From Euclidia mi (taxonomy: Eukaryota; Arthropoda; Insecta; Lepidoptera; Erebidae): a stretch of DNA of 64,000 bases. Position numbers and translations under genes: made by a program. Position 1 is the stretch's first letter. Each line of letters starts with the position of its first letter. Shown here one piece after another: positions 32,660 through 43,979 of the stretch. The stretch is taken from the NCBI GenBank assembly GCA_944739405.2, contig OX123209.2:9679217-9743216 (forward strand), in the 5' to 3' direction. The notes beneath the pieces are model-generated. The model searched no databases and was not told the DNA's origin. It saw nothing but the letters and a program-made list of their open reading frames with translations.

Positions 32660-32995
32660 ATGACGTATATAGTTTTGGTCGAAATTTTAGTTTTGGTAGG
32701 AATGGTAGATTTGGTAGCAATCGGAAGCAACCTTGCTACCAAAACTAAAAACTACAATACATACATGCCAAAAATACAATTTCTACCAAAACTACTATTC
32801 ATACCGAAAATACTATTCCTAACAAAACTACTATTTGTACCAAAGCTACTATTCGTACTAACACTATCATATCTCCCATTTTTTCAAAACTACCAATTCT
32901 ACCAAAACCACCGGTGCTGTCAAAAGTACCTATCTTTTCTCTCAAAGCTACTATTCTTACCAAAGCTACAATTTCTACCATAACTACCACTTGTA
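32660..32995. repeat. Degenerate tandem repeat (ctaccaaaactactattc)n
   Basis: Variants of accaaa(a/g)ctactattc(g/c)tac recur through this stretch, giving repetitive open frames on both strands (PKLLF... / ...VALV). No gene. Confidence 0.8.
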
Positions 32996-33773
32996 ATAAT
33001 ATAAGTAATTATGTGACAATAGTACTTTGAACCGCTGTAATATGTTCCACATAAAAAACAAATTAGGATGCCCGAAGAAAGTCCGTAATTTAAAAACACA
33101 ACAATTTTCCTAACATAAAACGTAAGGAAAATTCCTCAACATCAGATATAAGTTCACCCAACATTAAGGGTTAAATGGTAACATTCGGGGAATATTACCT
33201 GCCATCAGCGATAATTCACTATAGTGGTAATTTTACCAACATCGGGTATAATTTTACACACCACTACCTACACTCACACCCGTATGAAAGTAAGGCAAGG
33301 TCACCTTAAGGAGGCATAACGGTTTTTCCTTGCAGTTACCGCAAGGAACTTATTAGATGCCATAAAAATATTTTTGAATTTAGAACCGTCCATGTAGAGA
33401 GAAAGCAATGGAATCTTAAGAAATTTATAGGAAAATATTGAAAAATAAGTTCAATGTCCACACTCATCTTCCTTCAAACTTACCCAATTTAAATGAGCAT
33501 ACTATCAAAGAGCTCTTTTCAGCGCGTGTTTTAGGCATATAACGAAACGCCTACCTCAATGAGAACCAGATATATAGAAGCAGAAAGTCATTGACTACGG
33601 CTACGAAAACGTAAAAAATGTATGGGAGAAAACTGTTTTTGCATATAACTTGATGAATGTGCAAGTTAGGTATCTTCTAATGCTTGATGACAAATCTATA
33701 CAGCGAGAGCTTTCATTTAAAAAAAAATCATGCGAATCGGTTGCGTAGAAGGGGCTGGCCGACCAGCCCCTGT
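32996..33773. other. Gene-free stretch
   Basis: AT-rich and non-coding. A perfect 9-bp hairpin (aggggctgg ccga ccagcccct, 33750-33771) lies at its end, just before the P-like repeat begins. Confidence 0.5.
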
Positions 33774-34251
33774 GTGTGACATGTCAGATGTGTGCTCTAG
33801 ATTGAAAAGCTCTCTCCGGGTACTGACCTGTGGTACACCTACGTTGTCCACCTAGGTGTTCCACGGGGATTTTTTGGTCCACCTATTAGGTGTACCACGG
33901 GTAATTAACAAAATAGTACCCGTACTATGCCCAATAGGTGGACCATGGGTAGTTAAGTAAAATCTAGTGCCAGTGGTACACCCAATAGGTGGATTACGGG
34001 TAATTACTATGTATCATAAAAATTACCCGTGGAACACCTAAGTGTCCTTAGGTGTACCAGGGGTCTAAAAACTTCCTCATGGTCCACCTGGGTGGACTTA
34101 GGTCTTCCACGGGTACGAAACTTTCCCCTGTTTGTGAAAAGGGAATAGATAATTTTAGCTTATATTGCTGACATTTACCTACAAGGTAGCCCATATTTAA
34201 TGCCACAGGTTGGCTGAACAGTTGCGGTGCAAATTTCACTTTCATTTTGGG
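33774..34251 (-). repeat. P-like intron/exon fragment, tandem duplicate of 34631-35108
   Basis: Collinear with 34631-35108 at an offset of 857 bp. The minus strand at its right end carries KMKVKFAPQLFSQPVALNMG, the end of the GTP-binding exon, then the donor TTGTAG|GTAAAT. The intron contains an array of ccacctattaggtg / ggtgtaccacggg motifs in both orientations. It is cut at 34251 by MADF sequence. Confidence 0.7.
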
Positions 34252-34358
34252 TTTTCCTCCCAAGCACTATTCCTGATACCGTGATCTTTATATTCGTTAC
34301 ATTTTGTGTCATAGAGAACTTTGTATTGCCGTACTAATTCAATAAGTTCATCAGACAT
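34252..34358 (-). pseudogene. MADF-domain N-terminal fragment
   Basis: The minus-strand ATG at 34358 opens MSDELIELVRQYKVLYDTKC, then RNSAWEE. This matches the MADF (Adf-1 type Myb/SANT-like DNA-binding) pattern 'LIxLVrxyxxLYD...aWxxI'. It is truncated right after WEE by P-like sequence. It could be the first exon of a host transcription factor or of a transposon-borne MADF protein. Confidence 0.6.
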
Positions 34359-34430
34359 TTTAAAGAACGAAAAACAGAATTATAATAATTGCATGAAATG
34401 TGTTCCCTCGCAATAACGCGTCGTAAATGA

Positions 34431-34552
34431 TAGATTCACATTAGTGTGGCGCGACAGATCCCCCACCACCTCTCTGGCGCGATCGGGCATCGAGCGATTT
34501 TACTGCGACAGAACGCGCCACAACACAACACAACCTACTAATGTGAATCTAT
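34431..34552. mobile_element. Small inverted-repeat element upstream of the MADF fragment
   Basis: tagattcacattagt near 34431 pairs with actaatgtgaatcta near 34538, enclosing ~95 bp of GC-richer sequence with ggcgcg / cgcgcc. It looks like a small MITE. A related cctagg-like tail (atgaacctagcc) is at 34616. Confidence 0.5.
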
Positions 34553-34630
34553 TCATACTAAATGAACGTAAGCGATTGCGTTCTGGTGCGCCCTGACACA
34601 CCCCGACACAGCAATATGAACCTAGCCTGA

Positions 34631-35336
34631 GTGTGACATGTCAGATGTGTGCTCTAGATTGAAAAGCTCTCTCCGGGTACTGACCTGTGGTACACCTACG
34701 TTGTCCACCTAGGTGTTCCACGGGGATTTTTTGGTCCACCTATTAGGTGTACCACGGGTAATTAACAAAATAGTACCCGTACTAAGCCCAATAGGTGGAC
34801 CATGGGTACTTAAGTAAAATCTAGTGCCAGTGGTACACCAAATAGGTGGATTACGGGTAATTACTGTGTGTCATAAAAATTACCCGTGGAACACCTAAGT
34901 GTCCTTAGGTGTACCACGGGTCTAAAAACTTCCTCATGGACCTGGGTGGACTTAGGTCTTCCACGGGTACGAAACTTTCCCCTGTTTGTGAAAAGGGAAC
35001 AGATAATTTTAGCTTATATTGCTGACATTTACCTACAAGGTAGCCCATATTTGATGCCACAGTTTGGCTGAACAGTTGCGGTGCAAATTTCACTTTCATT
35101 TTGGGTATCATATTTGGAAGACAGTGAGAGTCCGTCAATTTTGGCATTAAGCGAATTCCCCTGTAGCCTGGGTTATCTTTATGTAGTGTTGTAATATGTT
35201 TCCATTTTGCAATTTTTATTTCATTGTTTTTCATATATTTTAAATCCTTAGTTATTAAATTGTTTCGGATACATTTAATTAAGTGCATTTGCATGCATTT
35301 AATTAAGGATAAAATTGTGCAATGAAAGGTACACAC
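34631..35336 (-). pseudogene. P-like transposase GTP-binding-domain exon and following intron, copy B
   Basis: The exon reads, on minus from 35336, CIRNNLITKDLKYMKNNE, then KWKHITTLHKDNPGYRGIRL, LTDSHCLPNMIPKMKVKF, APQLFSQTVASNMGYLV, ending at a donor TTGTAG|GTAAATG near 35041. This matches the P-element/THAP9 region between the two RNase H halves. The frame reads on through the intron to 34905 by chance. The downstream C-terminal exon is not adjacent in this copy. Confidence 0.7.
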
Positions 35337-36114
35337 AAGACGCGAGTGAGGGCGATTGTGCTGCTGCGGTGCTGGAAAATCAGTTGATCCTTCAACTGCA
35401 ACCGTGGTGAGGTATTATATTTGATTTTTCTATTAAATAGAAAAATCAAATGTATTACGCTCACCACGATTGGTACTTACTTAAAATTTTATTTAGTGAC
35501 GGTAGTTGTAAAACGTTCTTGGTTGGCAGAATACTGCAACACGTTTAGTAACCTTAGGATTGTGGTGGTGAGGTCGCTGTCACATCACACTGATGACATG
35601 TAGCGTCAGCAGCCGCTACAGCGTTATGGGTTCGGTACTTGGGTTTGAAAGAGGAAGATAGTTTTTTTAATAAAACTTGAGGGTGGCTTGCGATCACGAA
35701 CCTTGTAAACGTAAATAGTCTCTCTAGTCCGCGTGCAGCATTTTGTGAACATGGTATGGAACAGATACACTAACGTTAAATAATTAAACAAATGCAATTA
35801 AACAAATGCATCAGATATACTTACGTTAAATAATTAAACAAATAAAAAAATATGTATCTATGTATATATTTCAAATTTAATATAAGCACTTTATTACTTA
35901 TTTTGTTGCAACTAAGGCATTCATAAGTTTCTCATAATTAAGTCTTCGTAAGTGCGACCAAGATAAGCGGTTCAAAAGCTAAGACTTGAGCCGGTTACAA
36001 AGGCATTTCAAGTGGCTTTACTAATGGTTCGCAACTTACGAGTAAACTTTTGCTCATACTGTAAGTTTAAATTTTAAAATAATTCCATTTACATACCTTT
36101 CTATGAACTCCATC
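35337..36114. repeat. Non-coding part of P-like copy B, duplicate of 301-1084
   Basis: High similarity to copy A, with one local inverted duplication (atttttctattaaatagaaaaatcaaat near 35425-35452) absent from copy A. Confidence 0.65.
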
Positions 36115-36483
36115 AACAACTGAAATTTTGACGCGCTTGTTCTCATCTATACAAATAAATAAAATTGAAGTGTCTGTCTGTGATTTCAAAATAACTATGT
36201 TTTTTCAAGTGCAGATAGTAAGTTACACGATTCTAAGTCCAAAACAACCCTTTTTAACATTTTTGTCGGTCTGTCTGTCTTTCTGTTTGTCCGGGGTAAT
36301 CTCTGGAACGGCTTAACCGATTCAAATGAGACTTTCACTGCAAGGTAGAGGACTCTATAGCGCTACATATAGGCTACAATTTGACCCGGTAGTTGGCGCT
36401 GTTGTCGCGATAACAAGTCTTTACTTCTTCTGCTCATCTTTACATCTATACATATAAATAAAATTGAAGTGTCTGTCTGTGAT
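36115..36483. repeat. Dispersed repeat replacing part of copy B
   Basis: Contains two copies of aaataaaattgaagtgtctg (near 36156 and 36451) and a tctgtctgtctttctg tract. Resembles 3' ends of RTE/CR1-type retroposons common in Lepidoptera. Confidence 0.5.
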
Positions 36484-36610
36484 TTCAAAATAAGTTTTGC
36501 TATAGTTGATAATGCGGCTAATGTTTGTTTATTAATTTGAGTAGTCATAGGTATGTACATGGAATTTAACAGCTTCACTGCCAGATTGTGAGGGTAGAGT
36601 GCCAAATGCC
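36484..36610 (-). pseudogene. P-like transposase RNase H exon fragment, copy B
   Basis: Encodes YPHNLAVKLLNSMYIPMTTQ on minus, the same exon as 1274-1500, but the DEMSL part has been replaced by the repeat at 36115-36483. Confidence 0.55.
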
Positions 36611-36676
36611 AAACTGTTCTTTATAATGTATTTAGTTTCTAAGACATCAGTGATAAGGTGAAAAATAAAAAAATTC

Positions 36677-37320
36677 GGGCAAGTGCGAGTCTGACTCGCG
36701 CTCCGAGGGTTCCGTACGCATTTTACCTTATTTGAGGTTGAATTACGCTAGTCCTCTAAATCTGTATGAGCGCCCATACAATTTAGAGGACTATCTTAAA
36801 TGGAGTCTACTATGTATGTATGGGGACACCCTTAAATTTTCCACTTTTTTTATTTTTTGTAATTTTTCCTTTATTTGTGCTGTAAGACCCTGCTTTTGGC
36901 CAAATTTTGTGATTCTACTTCAACGGGAACTACCATATAGGTTTTCGACCCAAAACCTATAGGGTACTTAAGGTTGACCTAGAATTATCAATTTTGGTCA
37001 AAACCAAGGTCTTACAGCACAAGTAAAGGAAAAATTCCGAAAATTAAAAAAAGTTGAAAATTAAGGTTAATTTTGGTACTTACAAGTTTTCGCAAAAATC
37101 TAATTTTGACCATATCTTTTTATTGGGTTGACCCAGGACCCTGATTTTCGTACACCTAATAGCAACCATAGACCTCAGTATCTGGTATAAATTTCAATTT
37201 GCTAGGTCCACCCGTTCCTTAGAAAATCGGTGGTGACACACGGACAGACAGACAGACAGACAGACGGACAAGAAAGTGATCTTATAAGGGTTCCTTTTTT
37301 TACCTTGAGGTACGGAACCC
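36677..37320. repeat. Lepidopteran 'agggttccgtacc' dispersed element, inserted in copy B
   Basis: Starts gggcaagtgcgagtctgact and ends gaggtacggaaccct. Copy A (near 1552) is uninterrupted, so this is a clean insertion into an A-rich site. Opposite orientation to 31965-32478. Confidence 0.75.
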
Positions 37321-37397
37321 TAAAAAATATGAATTATTATTAGTTCCGTAAATAAAAAATAAAAAAAACACCCGCGCCTGTGCGTGGTTAGGTATTT

Positions 37398-38545
37398 AGT
37401 CATCATCATCATCATCAGCCTTTAACAGTCCACTGCTGTACTAGGCCTCTCCTTTAGAAGGAGGAACTGGCCTACTATACCACGCTGGCCAAACGGGTTG
37501 GTATAGGGTTTGTATCAAGTTTTCCTTCTCTTAAAGTGTTGATTTCTGCATAATATGCTCTCTCTGTCGGCTCTTAAGACACCCATGGGATGATATGGGG
37601 TGGTGACATTCCGTATTCTTAATCCGTCACCACACGGACAGGTATTTAGTGTTTAAATTATTTATTATAAAACCAAATTTAAATTTCTAAGAAGTACAGC
37701 CACTTATATGAGTTATAAAAACACTAAAAGGATTCTATGAATTAGTAGAATTAACAATAGTATGATGAACTACCCTAATAATGAACAATTTTTGCCTTGT
37801 ATTATTATTTTTAGCACGAAATCAAATATCACAATCATATCACAATCAATAAAAAAATTATATATATGACGGCGCATTACCAGTGCCTCTTTATTATTTC
37901 ACGTCGGAATAGAAATTGCAGATGTCATGAAACATCATCACGTCATTATTACAGTCTCTAAACGAGTCGAGAGTGCTACCGACCGGTTGTGACGTATTGC
38001 TGTCCATTGGCGAGGGCACTGACGGTGTTCGTGTGGACTTGTCTGGCGGGCTCGGACACATTCAGTCCACAGAGTACTTTTTATATATCTGGAATAGGTC
38101 TATCTCAGCGTCTAAACTGGGAAACGTGAAGTGTCGCCATCTGAACGCAGATTTAAGAACTAATACCTATATAGACATAACTAGGCATCGCTAGCTTTTT
38201 TACGCCGGGGGTATAGTTAGCTACTTATATTATAATTTTGATGCTTGCTATATAATTAGCTCACAAAAATAAAACAATGATATTATCAATTTAACTATTT
38301 ATTTCTTTTTTTTAAAACATTTCATTAAAAGTTTTTTGGCTTTTAGTTTGTACAAATCCGTATCGTCATCACACTCTCTCTTATTTATTAATATTTTATT
38401 ATTAATTTCTTTACAATAATTATGAATAAAGAATCTGCAGGATATTTTTTTTAAAAAGTCTCTTTTCTTTTCTTTATGACTTGGACATTCTATGAAGCTA
38501 AAATCAACATGCATTAAGATTATAGTTTTTAATAGTTCTAATATA
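37398..38545. repeat. Block duplicated at 1622-1683 + 6291-7388
   Basis: The uninterrupted form of the site into which the LARD-like element inserted in copy A. It includes the weak P-like C-terminal fragment at 38299-38500 on minus. Confidence 0.7.
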
Positions 38546-40030
38546 TACAGGGTGTCACAAGACCCATCACCAAGCCGAAGTCTACTCGTTTTGCACATCA
38601 TGTCAAGTCATACTACGTGAAAATAATACCTGGGAAACGAAATCATTTTTGAAGCTTAAAAAAATAGACACATTTTATTGGCGGCAGTGTACAGCGCGCG
38701 CGTGCGCATGGCCGATAGGTATAGCTATCTATCCATAGCTGTGTGCAGAACAAAATGGCGCGAGAAATTCATTACCTACTGTACGTGGCTGTACCTACCT
38801 ACGCGCTACGCTGTAAACAACCATGTTGATAAATTTATCATTCGAATACGTAAATCAGGCTTTTTACGTCAACTAAATACACGGTTCAAAACTTACCTTC
38901 TATTCGAAGTCGTCAAACAGCGGCACGCTGATGAGATTGGACTCAAACTGCCGCCCACCCACACGGAGACAAACACGCGCCCGGCACAGAGGGTTTTCGT
39001 GAACCCGTTCTAGTATTCCTAGTTGTCCGCACTCCTGTTTTAGTTTTTCGAACACATGCACAATTTTCTGCCGCATTTCAGCACCGGTTTCACACGGCCG
39101 ATCAAACACCCTATCCTTGACGTAGCTCCACAGAAAGAAATCCAGTGGGGTTAAATCTGGTGATTGGGCAGGCCACGCCTGCGGGCCAAAGCGCCCTACC
39201 CAGCGACTTCCGAAGAGTTGGTTGAGTCTGTCACGAACGGGTCTCACAATGTGCGGGGGTGCGCCGTCATGCTGGAACCATGTCTCTCGCAGCTGAGAGA
39301 GTGGCATATCGTCCAACATATCCGATATGTATCCATTGAGTAATGCGAGATAAGCAACGCCGTCCATCCTAGGGGGCAAGAATATGGGGCCGAGGATCTG
39401 ATTGCCCACAATGCCTGCCCAAACATTGTGTTTCCAACGGAAACCCGTTTCCTGTGTTTGGTGTGGATTTACTGAGGACCAGTAATGCTCATTCCTTCGA
39501 TTCCACATTCCGTTATTTGTGAACGTACATTCATCCGTGAAAATGACTTTTCGCACAAATCGTTGCTCCTGCTGCAAGAGCCAAGAGCAGTATGCCATCC
39601 GACGTTGGGCGTCATCCGCTTGAAGCGCGTGCACACGATGAATTTTGTATGGACGCTGCCTATCTCGTCTTAAAACTCTGTGCACAGTAGAGTGAGACAC
39701 GGCAAATCGGGCGCGATGTCCAGGCCGTCTACGAAGCACTTTGGCTGCCATATGCACTCCTAGACGTGGATTCGCTTGCATTTCATCCAGAATGGCTTGC
39801 TCGGCCGCAATAGGTATTTGTTGGCCGCCTCCTTCGGAAACAGGAACGATCGGTTGGTTATCTAACAAGCGCTGTACAGCTCTCGTCAGGACTCGTGGAT
39901 CACGGGTTTGGTGAGCTTCTGGATGCTCAATACCATACAGCCTCAGGGCCTCAGAGGCATTACTTCGCGCCAACCCGTAACAGTACACCATGTTAACGTA
40001 CTCACGGGCAGTAAATTCATGCCAATGCAT
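38546..40030 (-). mobile_element. Mariner-type transposon, one end visible
   Basis: The left edge starts tacagggtgtcacaagaccc after an ata(ta) target, a terminus type seen in Tc1/mariner elements. The transposase lies on minus. No matching right terminus was found in 40031-40400, so the element may be truncated or rearranged on that side. Confidence 0.6.
38900..40030 (-). CDS. Mariner-type transposase, 376 aa, intact frame
   Basis: Starts MHWHEFTAREYVNMVYCYGL. An N-terminal HTH (ARSNASEALRLYGIEHPEAH) and second HTH (LGVHMAAKVLR...) precede a DDE/D domain. First Asp is in VIFTDECTFTNNG, second in WFQHDGAPPHIV, third in QSPDLTPLDFFLW. There are 40 residues between the second Asp and the Asp of PLDFF, longer than the 34 of classic mariner. 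The WVxHxL-like spacer is degenerate. The frame has no stops or shifts, so it may be recent or still active. The (ac)n-rich run at 40040-40110 lies just upstream of the start. Role: cut-and-paste at TA sites. Confidence 0.85.
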   Translation of the reverse strand: MHWHEFTAREYVNMVYCYGLARSNASEALRLYGIEHPEAHQTRDPRVLTRAVQRLLDNQPIVPVSEGGGQQIPIAAEQAILDEMQANPRLGVHMAAKVLRRRPGHRARFAVSHSTVHRVLRRDRQRPYKIHRVHALQADDAQRRMAYCSWLLQQEQRFVRKVIFTDECTFTNNGMWNRRNEHYWSSVNPHQTQETGFRWKHNVWAGIVGNQILGPIFLPPRMDGVAYLALLNGYISDMLDDMPLSQLRETWFQHDGAPPHIVRPVRDRLNQLFGSRWVGRFGPQAWPAQSPDLTPLDFFLWSYVKDRVFDRPCETGAEMRQKIVHVFEKLKQECGQLGILERVHENPLCRARVCLRVGGRQFESNLISVPLFDDFE

Positions 40031-41399
40031 ATTTTTTCAATCACACACAAAATCACACACAAAAACGCACACACAAAACCACACACAATACACACAGTCA
40101 AGACACAAGACAACAAAGAGAAAACCGAGAATAATTGTTAATGCGCATTCGACGACGAAAGAAATCGAACTGAATTTTTAAAATACAAAATTTCATGAAG
40201 TTCATGAATCCCTTTGATGTAGCCGCCGTCGCCGGCGCTTGCGCCGGCGAGCGGAAAGCAGCCGCGGTTCGCGTAGGTAAGTCGTTGACGAACTTTTTTA
40301 TTACCTACATACATTGTTAATGTGAAACTAATAAAAACACTGATATAATACATACATTTTATTTGAACATGGTTCGCATTCAACCTTAACTAGATAAAAT
40401 AATAAACAATCGTTTTTTTAAGTAATCATTACAATTAGCTAGCTTGTAAAATAAGATACTTTTATTCTAACTACCTACTTACTCCAAATGAATAATTACT
40501 TTTGAAACACATCTACGTATTAACACAATAAAAGCATTTATTTTACCTTTTATCAGATATTATAACATATCGCTACCTAAGAATGGGATCGATCAATGAA
40601 TGAACGCCAAGCATGTCAAGTATTTAGGTAGGTATCATGCATATCTGCCTGCGTAACGTGAATTTATCGTTAGTAAATCAGGATGCATTCGTCGTGGGTC
40701 AGAAAATTGCCATCAGCAAAGTCTTGCTAGTTAGTTACTAGACGAGGACTAATTAATAAGTGGTAGAAATGTGCATTTTGCTCCTTGAAATTTGAATAAA
40801 ATTTTGCATCCTGTAAAATAATGTAGAAACATTTTGCTACTAATATTTTTGTAGGAGCTTTAATTTCCTGGTAATTGTATGGAAGAGTAAAGTTGCGTTT
40901 ATTTATAATCATGACTAAAAAATAAAGAGTTTGAATAAGAAAATGAGTGACTAGCTGTAATCGTAATAAATTACGGAATATTATGAAAACTTACTCAGTA
41001 TTAGATCATTATATCACTAACATTGCGCAATGTGTCTTAACGTCTACGCACCGAGAATAGGCAATTTTTTTCTTCGATAACAAATTAATTCAAGCCGGTT
41101 TAATAATCATAACAACTCTTCAAAACAACGTCTAGAGCATGGTGGTACGACTTATTGCTCAAACAGTTCGACACATGATAAATTGGATGTAAATTAACAT
41201 TTTTTTTAAGATGGCGTATCTTTGAGTAGAAAAAAATTATTAGTTAAACAATTCCTTAGAAACATTGCTTCCTACTTCTTTTTATAAATTAGGCAAAAAA
41301 GATAACAACATTACTTACATGTACTTATCTTTTGGTGCTTGCTGTGACACCTTAGCATGTTGTACATTTTAGTTTTTATCTTATTAATTCTGTTTTTTT
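40031..41399. other. Gene-free stretch
   Basis: AT-rich except around 40215-40275. That part holds a perfect 9-bp GC hairpin (cgccggcgc tt gcgccggcg, 40230-40249). No credible ORF or RNA gene. Confidence 0.5.
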
Positions 41400-41612
41400 A
41401 TTATTTACTAGAGGACGCCAGCAGCTACGCCTGCATTTTTTTTAATTTACCCGTTTTGGCCGATCCCGTGGGAATTTCGGGAAATCCCTTCTTAGTGCAC
41501 CCCTACGGTCCCCAAGGAACATACATGCCAAATTTCATCTTCCTGCGCCCAATAGTTTCGGCTGTAGCGTGTCTGTCAGTCAGTCAGTAACGCAAGGATT
41601 TTATATATTAAG
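41400..41612. repeat. Retroposon 3'-end-like repeat
   Basis: The sequence agaggacgccagcagctacg... ggtccccaaggaacatac...gtctgtcagtcagtcagtaac... ttatatattaagat has the layout of a widespread lepidopteran retroposon tail. Non-coding. Confidence 0.5.
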
Positions 41613-42097
41613 ATTACAATGTATCAACGACTGGTTGTCCTAAATAAATAAATAATAACCATAAAAAGATAGCTTTCCAGTTAAGTAATTGTTTTAACTC
41701 ATTTTTAGTAAGTAGGTATACGAGCGCGCTAACGAACGATCGGCAGGAAGTAAATGATCACGTGGTCGTGCGAAGGCAACGAACTTGGTAGATCAGCTGG
41801 TAGACTCCGTCTGTGTGCGTGAGGCGTGAACTTGATTTGCGCGTCCATTGCGTTTTGAGAAATTCAAAGCCGTTTATTTTAGAGAAATATTAATAATTTT
41901 GTGTATGTTTATTTGGAGAAAAGTTTACTTTTATCATTCAATAAACGATTTTTGAATAATCAGAAAAAAATATCGTGACTTTGAGCCTCAATATCTCCTG
42001 AACCGGTAATTTCCCAGGTATGGTGCCGAAGTAAAAAATGTTCGTAATGATTGTTACAATATGGTAGTTTTCGTTAAGGGTCTTTTTACACCCTGTA
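41613..42097. mobile_element. Unidentified sequence ending in caccctgta
   Basis: No coding sequence. It ends caccctgta at 42089-42097 and abuts P-like sequence, like 1-189. The left boundary is unknown. Confidence 0.4.
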
Positions 42098-42136
42098 TAT
42101 TTTTTCTAAATGCGATTTTAACATTGTGTTATTTAT

Positions 42137-42948
42137 ATCCTGCAGATTGGAAATACAGTTTAGGAGAGAGTCGCTGGGGCTGCAAAGCCATTTCTTGTTG
42201 GCATATTCCCGGTACTTTAAATATTCCGGCTCATGATTGGACATCAAATGCTTTTTACACTGATCACACCACTTAAAGACCTTTTTCTTAGCGCTTTTGA
42301 CAAAATAAACACTTACATATTGTAAGCCCCCAATTTTACGAGGGTCGTTTTATTCTTCAAGGGTTGTGAACGTGATGTCCGGAATATTTCGGAGTTCGCA
42401 ATCCATTTGCTCTTTGCTGCCCCCGCCTGTGATGAGAACTTCATGCAAAACGTAACAATCGTCTACTTCAGAATTGGCTCCAGGGGCATTGTCATTAGAA
42501 AGGCTATTAACTAATAAGGTGGTGAATGCCGCCTCGAACCTCTCTGGCGTTGGGTTTACATTACGACATCCATGACTTCTTATAGAACCAAAAAAGTTTT
42601 CATTGGGGTCCTGATTAAGATGTCGCAACCAAACTGATGTTATTCCAAATTTTGATTGCAATTTTTTTAACAACAGTTCAATGCCGTTTAGTGTCCATAC
42701 ACAATTATTTAGTGTGGGAACATATTCATTATTTAATGTTTGTTTATTAATAAATTTCATGTCACTCATATTTTTTTTGGCTTCAGCCCACATTTTATGA
42801 TGTACTGAAGTAGGTGTTGCAGCTCCCAAAAGAGGCTTGCCATACTTCTTCGTTTTGCCAAAACTGCCATTTACGGAGTCGAAGAGTTGGTCGAAGAACA
42901 ACATTATGTCAGCTGTGCTGTTAGCTTCTTCAGGAAGTATACCTTTAT
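42137..42948 (-). pseudogene. P-like transposase C-terminal exon, copy C (best copy)
   Basis: Begins at an acceptor (minus ...ctatttttag, ATAAAGG) at 42948 and reads DKGILPEEANSTADIMLFFD, QLFDSVNG, then LNQDPNENFFGSIRSHGCRN, the hallmark 'NQDxxExFFGxIR' of P/THAP9 transposases. The Glu in this motif belongs to the catalytic triad by family knowledge. After TFTTLEE (42350) reading continues in another frame through KWCDQCKKHLMSNHEPEYLK to about 42137. The exon is cut on the left by the caccctgta element. Its matching upstream exon is at 46491-46967, across the large intron. Confidence 0.8.
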
Positions 42949-42959
42949 CTAAAAATAGA

Positions 42960-43420
42960 AAAGGCAATTTTTATTCAAAATAAAGGTTGACATATTGCAT
43001 AACTGTGTAATTAAATTTATGTTATTATGTTAGGCATGCAGATAGACGCTATGAATGCCCATGTTAGAGAGCAATAAGTGATTGGGACATTTTTTTAAGA
43101 CTAGACGATACCCGCGGTTACACTCGCGTTATTTAAAGCTACTGCTCTGCTCCCGTCGCTCATAGCGTGATGTTATATAGCCTATAGCCTTCCTCGATAA
43201 ATGGGCTATCTAACACTGAAAGAATTTATCAAATCGGACCAGTAATTCCTGTGATTAGCGCGTTCAACCAAACAAACAAACAAACTCTTCAGCTTTATAT
43301 ATTAGTACCAGCTGACCCAGCGAACTCCATATCGCCTTTTTAAGATTTTTTTTCTAGTTTCATTTCTTTCCAACTATTTTTCCAGGAAATTCTTAACAAA
43401 GTTATCAAAGCCATCAGTGC
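42960..43420. repeat. Dispersed repeat in the P-like intron (copy C)
   Basis: Collinear with 20360-20756 plus the sequence after 23528 of copy D. It shows the insertion site of the copy-D LINE in empty form (tttctttccaactattttt). Confidence 0.65.
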
Positions 43421-43424
43421 TTAA

Positions 43425-43975
43425 TCTAAAATTTCAGAGTTTATAGAGGGGAAAAAACAAACGAACATTGATTTTAATATATAATGTATAGAATTTTTCC
43501 AAGCGCCACCTTTGATTTTCCATCCGCCATCTTCGATTTCCCATTTGCCATCTTTGATCACGAAATAGATGTTGTATTTGCTTTCCTCATAGGTTAAAAC
43601 ATCGGAGAGGATACCCATATTGACTTAATTTTTTTTTCGTCCGCCATCTTTGATTTCCCATCCGCCATCTTTGATCACGAAATAGATGTTGTATTTGGAT
43701 TCGCGATCCCTTAAAACATCGGAGACGATAACCATATTGACTTTTTAAAACTTTCCCACCCGCCACCTTTGATTTCCCATCCGCCAACTTTGATCACGAA
43801 ATAGATGTTGGATTTGGATTTCCCATCCCTTTAAATATTGGAGACGATACCCATAATGATTTAAAAAAAAATCCCTTCCGCCATCTTTGATCACGAAATA
43901 GATGGTGTTTTTTAATTCCCCATTCCTTAAAATATCGAAACGATACCCATATCGACTTTTAAAAAAAATACCGTC
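43425..43975. repeat. ~120-bp minisatellite, left flank of the viral fossil (copy C)
   Basis: Collinear with 23582-24130. Confidence 0.85.
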
Positions 43976-43979
43976 CGCA

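Noticed and set aside
32660..32990. Repetitive ORFs PKLLF... / ...VALV
   Set aside because: Translations of a degenerate tandem repeat.
40215..40275. Terminator-like GC hairpin
   Set aside because: Bacterial-type termination is not relevant here; kept only as a sequence curiosity.
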